Shown here: piece by piece, positions 9,888 to 19,330 of the stretch
Layout: each line of letters begins with the position of its first letter
How positions within the stretch are numbered: position 1 is the first letter of the stretch
Assembly: GCA_947490395.1 (NCBI GenBank)
Contig: CANLGW010000007.1
Location: forward strand, 1 to 35,339
Source: Alphaproteobacteria bacterium
Lineage (GTDB): Bacteria; Pseudomonadota; Alphaproteobacteria; Paracaedibacterales; CAIOTO01
Length of the DNA stretch: 35,339 bases
Reading direction: 5' to 3'
Made by a program: the position numbers and the translations under genes
Notes under the pieces: generated by a model
Database searches by the model: none
What the model saw: only the letters and a program-made list of their open reading frames with translations
What the model was told of the DNA's origin: nothing

Positions 9888-11375
9888 TTATTTTTCGTAA
9901 TGCTGTTCGATAAATGCATCAAGGAGTCGAACGCCATATCCTGTTGCGCCCTTCCCTGTTAACGGCTTATCCTTTTTATCCCATGCCATTCCTGCAATAT
10001 CAAGATGCGCCCATGGTACGTTATTCACAAAGCGTTGTAAAAATTGTGCCGCTATAATGCTGCCTGCACCACGCCCTGAACCAACGTTTTTCATATCAGC
10101 AACATCTGAATCAATATCGCGATCATATGCCTTGCCAAGGGGGAATCGCCATAAGAGCTCCCCAACAACTGCACCTGCCTCTATCAGATTCTGGGATAAG
10201 ATATCATTATTTGAGAATAAGCCCGCATATTCATAGCCAATTGCAATCGTAATAGCACCCGTTAATGTAGCTAAATCAACAATCGCCGTTGGTTTAAAGC
10301 GATCTTGTGTATACCAAAGCGCATCCGCTAAAACCAAACGCCCTTCAGCATCTGTGTTGATAACCTCAATTGTTTGACCTGACATTGCTGTCACAATATC
10401 GGCTGGTCGCTGCGCTGAACCTGATGGCATGTTTTCAACCATTCCCATAACACCAACAACATTTGCCTTTGCGCCGCGTAAAGCCAACGCTTTCATCAGA
10501 CCAATAACAACGCCTGATCCACCCATATCGTATTTCATATCTTCCATATTGGTGGATGGTTTGATTGAAATCCCACCTGAATCAAAGGTTACCCCTTTGC
10601 CAACCACTGCCAACGGTGCATCACCCTTTTTACCGCCATTCCATTGAATGATAATCAATTGGGATTCACGAATACTGCCTTGACCAACGCCAAGCAACGC
10701 ATTCATGCCAAGTTCTTTCATTTTTGATTCATTAAGTACTTCAACCGTCAATCCAAGCGGTGTTAATTCATGTGCAATTGCGGCCATTGATTCAGGGTAC
10801 AAAACATTTGGTGGTTCACTTACAACAAGACGTGTTAAAAAGTTACCTTCATTTACCGCATGCAAACGTTTAAAAGCCGTTTCGATTACATCTTTAGAAT
10901 CGACAAGAACACGCACTATTGAGGGACCTTTTGGCTTATCAGCATCCTTTGTTTTGTATTTATTAAACGCCCATGCCCGAAGTTCAATACCACTTATAAA
11001 ACGTGCTAATCCTTCGTCTGCAAGAGGAAGCTCTGGCAAATCAAGTGTGAGCGTGTCATGTGTGCTCCGGGAAACGGCAGCGAAAACTTTTGCGCCAAGC
11101 TCCTCCATACCAATTAAAGTCGCTTCCGAGGTCTTACCAACACCAACAAGAATAATCTGCGCATAATCAAGCCCATGAGGCGCAGAAATTGAAAGAACTT
11201 CGTCTTTTTTCCCTTTAAACGTGCTGGCTACAATGGCACGTTCAATCTGACCTTGCGTTTTACTATTAATGTCACTCGTGCGCGCAAATAATGCAGCTCC
11301 ATCAAATGCCCCTAAGACCAGAATGCCCTTTTCTTCGACAGTTGATGCGGTACGTACCTCAAAAGATATTTGCAT
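9888..11375 (-). CDS. pepA: Leucyl aminopeptidase (M17)
   Basis: GKGVTFDSGGISIKP and NTDAEGRLVLADAL signature. Confidence 0.95.
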   Translation of the reverse strand: MQISFEVRTASTVEEKGILVLGAFDGAALFARTSDINSKTQGQIERAIVASTFKGKKDEVLSISAPHGLDYAQIILVGVGKTSEATLIGMEELGAKVFAAVSRSTHDTLTLDLPELPLADEGLARFISGIELRAWAFNKYKTKDADKPKGPSIVRVLVDSKDVIETAFKRLHAVNEGNFLTRLVVSEPPNVLYPESMAAIAHELTPLGLTVEVLNESKMKELGMNALLGVGQGSIRESQLIIIQWNGGKKGDAPLAVVGKGVTFDSGGISIKPSTNMEDMKYDMGGSGVVIGLMKALALRGAKANVVGVMGMVENMPSGSAQRPADIVTAMSGQTIEVINTDAEGRLVLADALWYTQDRFKPTAIVDLATLTGAITIAIGYEYAGLFSNNDILSQNLIEAGAVVGELLWRFPLGKAYDRDIDSDVADMKNVGSGRGAGSIIAAQFLQRFVNNVPWAHLDIAGMAWDKKDKPLTGKGATGYGVRLLDAFIEQHYEK

Positions 11376-11528
11376 AATATGTAAATTTTCCTAAAATTAA
11401 TTTCTATGTGTTATTATAGAGGGCAAAAGTTGATTTGCAAACCATCAAAAAGTGGCTTTAAAGGATCAGTATAACTTTATAAGTTATAGAATTCGTCGCT
11501 CCTATGGTTGCGCACAAGCATTATAAAG

Positions 11529-12500
11529 TTAACGCGAACGATAATCAAAAAGACGTTTCACCACACTTTCCACCAGCCCTCTTGGAAAATCTGTTATCCC
11601 AAATATTTGATAAAGTGTTGATACCAAAGGGTGAAGATACTCAACAAGCCGTTCAGATACGTCATTTGCTGAAAGCTCTGCCTTTACACAGCCTTCATTT
11701 GACAATGCATTTCGACCTGAAAGTTGAAAGCCACTTGTATTATCAGGCATAGACCAGGGGCGCAAAACTCTTCCGTTTAACCCTGTATATAGAGCTCTAA
11801 AATGGATTGTAAGCGCTGAATCTTCTTTCTTTTTTAAAAAAGAAGCCAGTTGCTCAGCATGCAGTAATGCTTCAGCCATTCGCCAAATAGGAATCGTAAT
11901 ATCAAATATAGATTGCGGTGGAAATGTTTCTTCGAGATCTTCTTGGTATCCACGAATTAAAACCATACGACCATTAACGTCAGCCCTCCAGAAATCAGCA
12001 AAATTATTTAATGTACATTCAATGATATCATCCGTAATAATTCTATGATTTGTATTTTTCGACGAATAAAATGGAGGCAACCCTGAATAATGTTTCATCT
12101 TTGTTTCAAGTATTGTTATTAGCACTTCTGTTTCTATAAATTTCAGTTCACCTTCTAGATAATAATCAAAGCGACACCATCCATATGGAAAACATCTTGA
12201 AGAATTTTTAGGCTCTAACGTACATAATTCTTGCCATTGAGCAAATGCTGTATTTACAAAAAGGTCTTGTAAACTCCCTTCAGATGGTTCATAAACCATA
12301 CCGACGATACGTAAAATATCAAATACTTTAGAAAGAGAAAGAGCTGTATTGCCTCGCTCAAACGCAGCCATTGTTGGTACACTGACATTAGCTAATGCGG
12401 CATGTTCACGTTGTGTCATTTTCTCCGCTTTACGTCGTCGTAAAGCTTCATCAACGATCGCTTTCCAGTGCAGTGACATCATAGTAGTATTCTGAAACAT
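11529..12500 (-). CDS. XRE-family HTH protein with about 250-aa C-terminal extension; candidate antitoxin/regulator of the adjacent HipA (start may be 12482)
   Basis: KMTQREHAALANVSVPTMAAFERGNTALSLSKVFDILRIVG HTH; alternative ATG at 12482 gives an ATGA overlap with the hipA stop. Confidence 0.75.
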   Translation of the reverse strand: MFQNTTMMSLHWKAIVDEALRRRKAEKMTQREHAALANVSVPTMAAFERGNTALSLSKVFDILRIVGMVYEPSEGSLQDLFVNTAFAQWQELCTLEPKNSSRCFPYGWCRFDYYLEGELKFIETEVLITILETKMKHYSGLPPFYSSKNTNHRIITDDIIECTLNNFADFWRADVNGRMVLIRGYQEDLEETFPPQSIFDITIPIWRMAEALLHAEQLASFLKKKEDSALTIHFRALYTGLNGRVLRPWSMPDNTSGFQLSGRNALSNEGCVKAELSANDVSERLVEYLHPLVSTLYQIFGITDFPRGLVESVVKRLFDYRSR

Positions 12501-13648
12501 GCATTCCTCACAATTTCTTCAAAACGTGTTACAAATCCATCAGGTTCTTCTGCCACTGGTGGTTTAATAATTGGAGCAGCTTTTTGAACGTATCGTTTAA
12601 TATCAATAAAAATTTGATCGATAATTTTTATTGATAATCCAATTTCTTGACCAAATTTAATCAATAAACCCTGGTTTATTTCGTCAAAAGCTACTTTCTT
12701 GCCACACATCAAAAGTGCAAGGTCTTGATTATATCCAGGATAAATTGCCGTATTAAGCACATCATAAGCAGGGGACAGACGTAAACCCGTTGGTGTTTCG
12801 AGTAATGAAAAATTCTTTAAATGTGCATCACAATTGCCAATCAAAGCAAAAGCGATGAGGCGTCTGAAAAATCGTGATAGATCAATTGCTGGGCGCGCAG
12901 AATGCTTTGAAATAATTTCGGCTATATCTTCGTAAGAAGCTTCATATTTTCCATTGTAATCGATACCTTTGGATTTACCTAATATTTGGGCACAATCTTC
13001 AAGACGTAATTTATCACCATACTGCGTTCGATCAAAACGTGTCACAATTAGAGCTGTTTCATTAAGCGCTGGTATGGCAGATAACGTAAATTCATTCACT
13101 TCGTCCTTTCCAAGGACAGCCATTATCCAACGCAAACTTAACGCCTCATTACGAACAAGGGTTGGGATACTTACCGAATTAAATTTAGCAATATATGGCG
13201 CAGCCCCTAATGCCTGCGCAAGAACAAAGGTGCGTGTTGCCTTATCTTTCATTACAAGAAGTTTTTTCTGAACCCCAGATACGGTTCGACCAGGATTAGT
13301 TGTTATTTCCTCAATCAAAGTAGGAAAAATGATTTCGTGGGATGATTGCACACTAACGGCGCCTATACAATCAGATCCATAGCGCAAGAGCAAGCCCAAG
13401 TCGTCCTCTTCACTAGTATGCGTAATGCGTGCTTGTTGTTCACGAAGCCAACCTTCAGCCCCTAAATGCTGAAAGAAAGGATGTAATCCTTGAGACCACT
13501 GATATTCGCGACGTGTAATTGGAAAACAACACGCAATGGTTTCAACCCATGCTGGATCATATGTAAAGAGGGTGCCACCAGTGCTTGTTTCAGTCAAAGT
13601 ACCTGCAAATTGATCTTTAAATAAAATCCGCGCTGATCGTTGTATCAT
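12479..13648 (-). CDS. hipA: HipA-type serine/threonine kinase toxin
   Basis: HipA N-terminal FFQHLGAEGWL, SGVQKKLLV loop, IGNCDAHLKNFSLL catalytic motif, LSPAYDVLNTAIYPG. Confidence 0.88.
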   Translation of the reverse strand: MIQRSARILFKDQFAGTLTETSTGGTLFTYDPAWVETIACCFPITRREYQWSQGLHPFFQHLGAEGWLREQQARITHTSEEDDLGLLLRYGSDCIGAVSVQSSHEIIFPTLIEEITTNPGRTVSGVQKKLLVMKDKATRTFVLAQALGAAPYIAKFNSVSIPTLVRNEALSLRWIMAVLGKDEVNEFTLSAIPALNETALIVTRFDRTQYGDKLRLEDCAQILGKSKGIDYNGKYEASYEDIAEIISKHSARPAIDLSRFFRRLIAFALIGNCDAHLKNFSLLETPTGLRLSPAYDVLNTAIYPGYNQDLALLMCGKKVAFDEINQGLLIKFGQEIGLSIKIIDQIFIDIKRYVQKAAPIIKPPVAEEPDGFVTRFEEIVRNACFRILL

Positions 13649-14148
13649 GATTCTTTCTCTTCGTATTCACTAACCGCTTGTCGTAATTTAGGCATATAAT
13701 CATCATATACATCACGTGGATGCTTCCCTCTGAAATTAGGATTGGCACTTTTTGCTTGCGTTACAAATTCATTATGTTTTTCCAATAATTCAAATATATG
13801 TTTAAAAGATTTTTTTTGCTCATTTGTTAATCCCATATCCCAATTTTCTGGTTGAATTTGAGAAGGTATATTAATGTGTTTAAGATTTTCTGCCCAATGT
13901 TGCACCCTGAAAGGTGGTGTGTCATTTCCGTATCTTTCAGGGTTTGAAAAAACATCTTTATGAAGCCCACTTAGACATGCATTTAATTTTGCATTTTCCG
14001 ATTTTTTATGTAGACTGCTATCACGTTGCTTATTAATCCAGCTAATTATAAAAGTAATACCCCTCATAACTGAAATAGTACACACCATAACTGAACCAAT
14101 CACCTTCCATGGAATTTCATTTACTATAAATTGCAAAGCTTTAATCAT
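13645..14148 (-). CDS. Hypothetical membrane-anchored helical protein, first gene of the hipA operon
   Basis: ORF of 167 aa with an N-terminal hydrophobic segment; ATGA overlap with hipA. Confidence 0.6.
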   Translation of the reverse strand: MIKALQFIVNEIPWKVIGSVMVCTISVMRGITFIISWINKQRDSSLHKKSENAKLNACLSGLHKDVFSNPERYGNDTPPFRVQHWAENLKHINIPSQIQPENWDMGLTNEQKKSFKHIFELLEKHNEFVTQAKSANPNFRGKHPRDVYDDYMPKLRQAVSEYEEKES

Positions 14149-14459
14149 TTTATTTCTCTTCTTAAGTATATAGCATATCTTATCTAAAAAACAAAATAAT
14201 GTAAATATATCCTATAAAACAACCACAACGAATGATACAAACAAAATTATTTTTTATACAAAACTTTATAAATAAAAAAAAAAAACTATCATTTGCTTTT
14301 TTCAAGAATGAATTCGCAAACGAAAAGCAATACTCCCGATAATGCAACACGCTCCCACATACGAAAGCCCCCCACACATGGCCTTTAAAAAAATCATTTC
14401 CGTTTTTCCAGTAAACGTGTTAGGATGCAAACAAAATTATGTTTCGAAGGATTTAACAA

Positions 14460-14594
14460 ATGAAGCGTACATATCAGCCAAGCAATCTCGTTCGTAAACG
14501 TCGTCATGGGTTCCGTGCACGTATGGCAACTGTTGGTGGTCGTCGTATTATTAATAGCCGCCGTGCACAAGGACGCAAGCGTCTATCTGCGTAG
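14460..14594 (+). CDS. rpmH: 50S ribosomal protein L34
   Basis: Read directly: [44 protein letters not shown], 44 aa; absent from ORF track because of length. Confidence 0.97.
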   Translation: MKRTYQPSNLVRKRRHGFRARMATVGGRRIINSRRAQGRKRLSA

Positions 14595-14605
14595 ATTATT
14601 GATTT

Positions 14606-14986
14606 ATGACCTTGGTTATCCTTAAAAAACGTTCTGAATTTGTAAGGGTAGCCAAGGTTCGTAATACGGTTCGTCGTGATACAATTTGGGTTCAGTGTTT
14701 ACAAAATGAATTTTCGGGTGTAAGTCAGTTTCGTGTTGGCTTTACGGCCAGCAAAAAAGTGGGTAATGCGATTTGTCGCAATCGTTCTAAGAGGCGCATG
14801 CGTGAGCTTGCCCGACTCTTTCTTTCTGATATTTTAAGTGATTTTCCCGAATTTAAAGGTGATTTTGTTTTTATTGCAGTTCCAACAACAATTAGTTGTA
14901 ATTATGAGACCCTTAATCAAGATTTTAAAAGTGCAGTTCGGCGTTGTATCAAACGATCAACCCCTGCCTCTAATGACAAAAGCTAA
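14606..14986 (+). CDS. rnpA: Ribonuclease P protein component
   Basis: Follows rpmH; RVGFTASKKVGNAICRNRSKRRMREL. Confidence 0.95.
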   Translation: MTLVILKKRSEFVRVAKVRNTVRRDTIWVQCLQNEFSGVSQFRVGFTASKKVGNAICRNRSKRRMRELARLFLSDILSDFPEFKGDFVFIAVPTTISCNYETLNQDFKSAVRRCIKRSTPASNDKS

Positions 14987-15022
14987 ATTAACATTAGGTA
15001 TCTATTAAAAAAAGGAGTTCGA

Positions 15023-15313
15023 ATGGCGCGTTTACTCATTGGTTTTATTTATCTATATCGTTGGCTTATATCACCATTTTTTCCTCCGCGTTGTCGTTTT
15101 GAGCCTACCTGTTCACGTTATGCCATTCATGCACTTGACACTCATGGTGTCAGTCGTGGTTTATGGCTTATTTTAAAGCGCCTTGCACGTTGCCACCCTT
15201 ATGAAAAAATCAGCAAACAATTAGGACCAACGTTCGGTTATGACCCTATTCCAACAAACACCCATTATGCAGCCAATCAATTAAAATCTAAATCATCCAC
15301 GACAAAACCTTAA
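15023..15313 (+). CDS. yidD: Membrane protein insertion efficiency factor YidD
   Basis: [49 protein letters not shown]. Confidence 0.95.
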   Translation: MARLLIGFIYLYRWLISPFFPPRCRFEPTCSRYAIHALDTHGVSRGLWLILKRLARCHPYEKISKQLGPTFGYDPIPTNTHYAANQLKSKSSTTKP

Positions 15314-15367
15314 GTCACCACACATACGTAAATATATTAGCTAACCTTATAGAATAGTGCCCTTCCC

Positions 15368-17080
15368 ATGAATGATCAAAAAAATCTACTCCTCGCCATT
15401 ACCTTTAGCATGACCATTTTCTTTGGTTTTAATTATTTTTTCCCATCACGCCCTGTTGAACAGATCGTGCAACCGTCAACGATTAATACGACAACGACTA
15501 CTGCAACTCCGTCTATCACGCAGCCTGCTGTTTTATTGCCACGTGATGCTGTTTTAAAAGAAGATGTGCGCATTCCAATTCAAACGCCATCAATAAAGGG
15601 ATCCCTTCGTTTAAAAGGTGCGCTCATTGATGATGTAGAACTTATAAAATATAAAGACACACCTGAAGAAAAAAGCCCGTACGTCACGTTATTAACACCG
15701 CATAAAACAGCTCACTCATATACAGCTGCTTTTAATTGGTTGTCTTCAAATTCAACTATTGAATGCCCAAATGAAAATACGCCCTGGCAAATTGAAGGTA
15801 ATACAGAAGCAACCACATTATCACCAGATAAGGCACTAAAGCTTTTTTACGTGAATAAGCAAGGGATTCGTTTTGAACGTACCATTACCGTTGACAAAAA
15901 CTATCTATTTACTATTACTGATCATGTAACCAATGCGAACCCATCCGTTGTGTATTTACAAACCTTAAATCATATAACACGTGTTGGAACGCCCGCCACA
16001 AATGGTTTTTTTGTGTTGCACGAAGGAGGTGTTGGTGTTTTAAATCGATCACTTTCAGAAGTAAGCTATGACGATATGAAAAAGAAGCATCAAATTCAGC
16101 AACAAACAACAGGAGGCTGGATTGGTTTCACGGATAAATATTGGCTTGTTGCCCTGATTCCATCACCAAAAGATGCCGTTAACGCATCCTACTTAAATCA
16201 TTCTGGCGATATTTACCAAACACAAACGACAGGTCAATTACAAACAATTGAACCTGGCAAAACATTAACGGTAACGCAGCATCTTTATGCAGGTGCAAAG
16301 GTATTAAGTATTCTCGATGGTTATGAGAAGAGCCATGGTTTTGATCGCTTTGACCTTGCTGTTGATTTTGGATGGTTTTACTTCCTTACGAAACCGCTGT
16401 TTTATGCGCTCGATTTCTTTCATAATCTTCTTGGTAATATGGGGCTTGCCATTTTACTGTTGACAATTTTGTTTAAAATAGCGCTTTTCCCACTTGCGAA
16501 TAAATCACACCGCTCCATGTCACGCATGAAAGCACTTCAACCTAAAATGGAGAAGCTCAAGCAAACATACGGCAATGATAAAATGCGCATGAACCAGGAA
16601 CTTATGGGGTTATATAAAAAGGAAAATGCTAACCCTATGTCAGGTTGTCTGCCAATGTTAATTCAGGCACCTCTATTCTTTTGTTTATATAAAGTCTTTT
16701 TTGTTACAATTGAAATGCGTCAAGCCCCATTCTTTGGCTGGATACAAGATTTGGCGTCACCCGATCCAACATCCTTTTTTAATTTATTTGGCCTTCTTCC
16801 TTGGGACGCGCCAAGTTTCATTGCAATTGGTGCATGGCCACTTCTTATGGGCGTTACGATGGTTGTTCAACAGCGCCTCGGGCCGCAGCCAGCTGACCCA
16901 CAGCAAGCTAAATTAATGATGCTTATGCCAATCTTATTTACCTATATGTTTGCTTCTTTCCCAGCAGGTCTTGTTATCTATTGGGCATGGAGCAACATCT
17001 TAACAATCTTACAGCAGCTCTATATTAACAGCCGACCAGAACCTATTATTGAAAAGAAAAAGGCGTCAAAACGTAGATGA
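15368..17080 (+). CDS. yidC: Membrane protein insertase YidC
   Basis: N-terminal TM, periplasmic domain, C-terminal NKSHRSMSRMKALQPKMEKLKQTYGNDKMRMNQELMGLYKKENANPMSGCLPMLIQAP. Confidence 0.97.
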   Translation: MNDQKNLLLAITFSMTIFFGFNYFFPSRPVEQIVQPSTINTTTTTATPSITQPAVLLPRDAVLKEDVRIPIQTPSIKGSLRLKGALIDDVELIKYKDTPEEKSPYVTLLTPHKTAHSYTAAFNWLSSNSTIECPNENTPWQIEGNTEATTLSPDKALKLFYVNKQGIRFERTITVDKNYLFTITDHVTNANPSVVYLQTLNHITRVGTPATNGFFVLHEGGVGVLNRSLSEVSYDDMKKKHQIQQQTTGGWIGFTDKYWLVALIPSPKDAVNASYLNHSGDIYQTQTTGQLQTIEPGKTLTVTQHLYAGAKVLSILDGYEKSHGFDRFDLAVDFGWFYFLTKPLFYALDFFHNLLGNMGLAILLLTILFKIALFPLANKSHRSMSRMKALQPKMEKLKQTYGNDKMRMNQELMGLYKKENANPMSGCLPMLIQAPLFFCLYKVFFVTIEMRQAPFFGWIQDLASPDPTSFFNLFGLLPWDAPSFIAIGAWPLLMGVTMVVQQRLGPQPADPQQAKLMMLMPILFTYMFASFPAGLVIYWAWSNILTILQQLYINSRPEPIIEKKKASKRR

Positions 17081-17751
17081 ACGATCACACACAAACAAAA
17101 TGGCAAACCCCAACAGAATGGGCAAACTGGCTTTTTGCCCAAGACTGTACATTTTTAAAAAGTGTGGAGAAACTTGAAAACCTGCCAGCCTATAATCTGA
17201 CAGAGATTGCTTTTGCAGGACGATCAAATGTTGGCAAATCAACCCTTATCAATGCCTTAACAAACCGTAAAACCCTTGCACGTGCATCAAATACACCAGG
17301 TCGAACGCAAATGCTCAATTTCTTTCGTTTGCATGATGAACTTGTCTTAGTTGATATGCCTGGTTATGGCTACGCCGAAGCGCCGAAAGCGCTTGTCGCT
17401 AAATGGCAAAAACTTGTTCGGCAATACCTCCTCGGGCGCCCTACCCTAAAACGTGTTTATGTTCTCATTGATAGCCGCCATGGCATTAAGACAAACGATC
17501 GTGAAATCATGAAGATGCTTGACGAAACAGCGGTTTCTTATCAAGTTGTACTTACAAAATTGGATAAAATCAGCGAAGCCGCACTTAAAAAAGTCACCGC
17601 AGAAACAGAAGCAGAATTGCAAAAACATGGCGCTGCGTTTCCGATATTAGGCATTACAAGTTCTGAAAAACGAGTTGGCATTGAACAATTGCGTGTTGAA
17701 ATGGCTAAATTATGCCCACGCTATGAAACGTTTGGCTTTGAAGAAATATAG
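17077..17751 (+). CDS. engB: Ribosome biogenesis GTP-binding protein YihA/YsxC/EngB
   Basis: AFAGRSNVGKSTLINALTNRKTLARASNTPGRTQMLNFF, DMPGYGYAEAPK; ATGA overlap with yidC. Confidence 0.95.
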   Translation: MNDHTQTKWQTPTEWANWLFAQDCTFLKSVEKLENLPAYNLTEIAFAGRSNVGKSTLINALTNRKTLARASNTPGRTQMLNFFRLHDELVLVDMPGYGYAEAPKALVAKWQKLVRQYLLGRPTLKRVYVLIDSRHGIKTNDREIMKMLDETAVSYQVVLTKLDKISEAALKKVTAETEAELQKHGAAFPILGITSSEKRVGIEQLRVEMAKLCPRYETFGFEEI

Positions 17752-17766
17752 CCCACAGGAAAGTTT

Positions 17767-17986
17767 CTAAGCACTCTCTTGTATTCCAGCTGATCGTTTT
17801 GATTTTCCAAGAGTTCTTTTACGGCTTTTCTTTAATTTTTTTACACACACTTTCTTGGGTGATTTTGCCCTTTTTAAAGTGGTTTTACGTGCACTAACAT
17901 CATCTGTTGTTTTCTCCAACATCTCACTTAACGTATCCGCTGGCTTTGCTGTGTTTTGATCAAAATTAGACTCAATGTACTGATTT
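17767..17986 (-). other. Out-of-frame Lys-rich tail downstream of the carboxypeptidase stop region (probable frameshifted C-terminus)
   Basis: Frame reads LNQYIESNFDQNTAKPADTLSEMLEKTTDDVSARKTTLKRAKSPKKVCVKKLKKSRKRTLGKSKRSAGIQESA, while the upstream part of the same ORF is antiframe of the carboxypeptidase. Confidence 0.5.
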
Positions 17987-19024
17987 AAGACCTGCATCCG
18001 CAGGACTTGGCAATGAAACAGCAACAACATTCTTATCCATTTCCACTGGTGATTCAGCACTGCCTTGTGCCATTTCTTCATCATCAACATCCGTAAATAA
18101 GGCATCACTTAAATTGGCTTCTCCTTCCAATTGAGGAGAAAAACCTGCCGTAAGAGACGCATCAACGTTTGTAACATCACGTGCAACCTCCCGCACATGA
18201 AGTGCTTTTAGCTTTCTAAAATGTGTTTCTAATAAATCCTTCATACGCCGATCACGGGTATGACGCGTAGTACCACCAATGACAACAGCAAATAATCGTA
18301 CGGCCTCTCCTTTAGAAGTATAACGAACGGCTGACGTACTAAGATTAAAACCTGATGCGTTTGTAAAACCTGTTTTAAGACCATCCATTGCAGGAAATCG
18401 TTTCATCAAATGATTATGATTATGGTGTGTTTGCCCTAAATGCGTAAAGGATCGAATTTGGAAATATTTCCAATATTCAGGAAAATGATTGTACAAAGAC
18501 TGTGCAAGAATAACCATATCGCGTGCTGTTGTTAGCTGACGGCGATCTGGCACACCAGAGGCGTTCGTAAATACGGTTCGATTCATCCCCAGCTCTTTAG
18601 CGCGGACATTCATCACCCGTATACATTCATCAAGACTTCCATAAAGTCCTTCAGCGGCAACAACTGCCATATCATTTGCTGATTTCGTGACGAGTGCTCT
18701 AATAATCACATCCACAGTAACGCTTTTTCCAATAGGCACGCCCAACTTACAGGGAATTTGACGATTCGCATGACGTGATACACTATAGCGGGTCAATAGT
18801 TTTATTTTTCCTTTTTTGAGTGCGTCAAATATAAGATATAGCGTCATTTTTTTAACAAGCGACGCAGGATGACGGGGCGCATCAATATTTTCACCATGAA
18901 TAATATTACCATTTCGTGCATCAACAACAATAGCAGCCGTTGGTGGACGATATGCATGTGCGCATACAATATGCGTATAAATAAATGTGAAAACAATAAG
19001 TGAAAAATGAATAGATAAACGCAT
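17972..19024 (-). CDS. D-alanyl-D-alanine carboxypeptidase (S11 / PBP5-6 type)
   Basis: Signal peptide; SLVK (SxxK), SAND (SxN), LKTGFT (KTG) motifs. Confidence 0.92.
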   Translation of the reverse strand: MRLSIHFSLIVFTFIYTHIVCAHAYRPPTAAIVVDARNGNIIHGENIDAPRHPASLVKKMTLYLIFDALKKGKIKLLTRYSVSRHANRQIPCKLGVPIGKSVTVDVIIRALVTKSANDMAVVAAEGLYGSLDECIRVMNVRAKELGMNRTVFTNASGVPDRRQLTTARDMVILAQSLYNHFPEYWKYFQIRSFTHLGQTHHNHNHLMKRFPAMDGLKTGFTNASGFNLSTSAVRYTSKGEAVRLFAVVIGGTTRHTRDRRMKDLLETHFRKLKALHVREVARDVTNVDASLTAGFSPQLEGEANLSDALFTDVDDEEMAQGSAESPVEMDKNVVAVSLPSPADAGLKSVH

Positions 19025-19172
19025 GAATTGAATAACACCCCCTGTTTCTTTATTCTAGGGGGTCTTTAGTGTTTTTGTCTATATTTTTATAAGGAATGGT
19101 GAAAATAAAAACAAGATTCACCTATCAACATATGATCGTTGCCGCATCATGCATAAGCTCCCCCCTTTTCAG

Positions 19173-19230
19173 GTCATTTTGCGAACGCTACCGCATAATG
19201 GCAAGCCAGCTTCGCAAGATTCGCCATGAC
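19173..19230. repeat. Imperfect palindromic intergenic element
   Basis: GTCATTTTGCGAA ... TTCGCCATGAC terminal inverted repeats, with internal sub-palindromes (GCGAA...TTCGC). Confidence 0.45.
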
Positions 19231-19330
19231 AAAAATAGGTAGCTTCGTATCCATTGAGTGTAATTTAGCAACAACCTTATTCACACATAAACAGAGAAGA
19301 ATCAAACAATATGACACTCCCCCATCATCA

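Noticed and set aside
10705-11166. 153-aa plus-strand ORF antisense to pepA
   Set aside because: Shadow ORF on the opposite strand of a well-supported gene.
11504-11752. 82-aa plus-strand ORF downstream of the HTH gene
   Set aside because: Antisense to the 3' end of the HTH gene; composition does not suggest a real protein.
14180-14377. 65-aa minus-strand ORF
   Set aside because: Phe/Ile/Tyr-rich translation of an A/T-rich spacer; no motif or plausible context.
14150-14459. AT-rich region upstream of rpmH as a possible replication origin
   Set aside because: rpmH is near oriC in many bacteria, but I found no TTATCCACA-like DnaA boxes here and no dnaA/dnaN adjacent.
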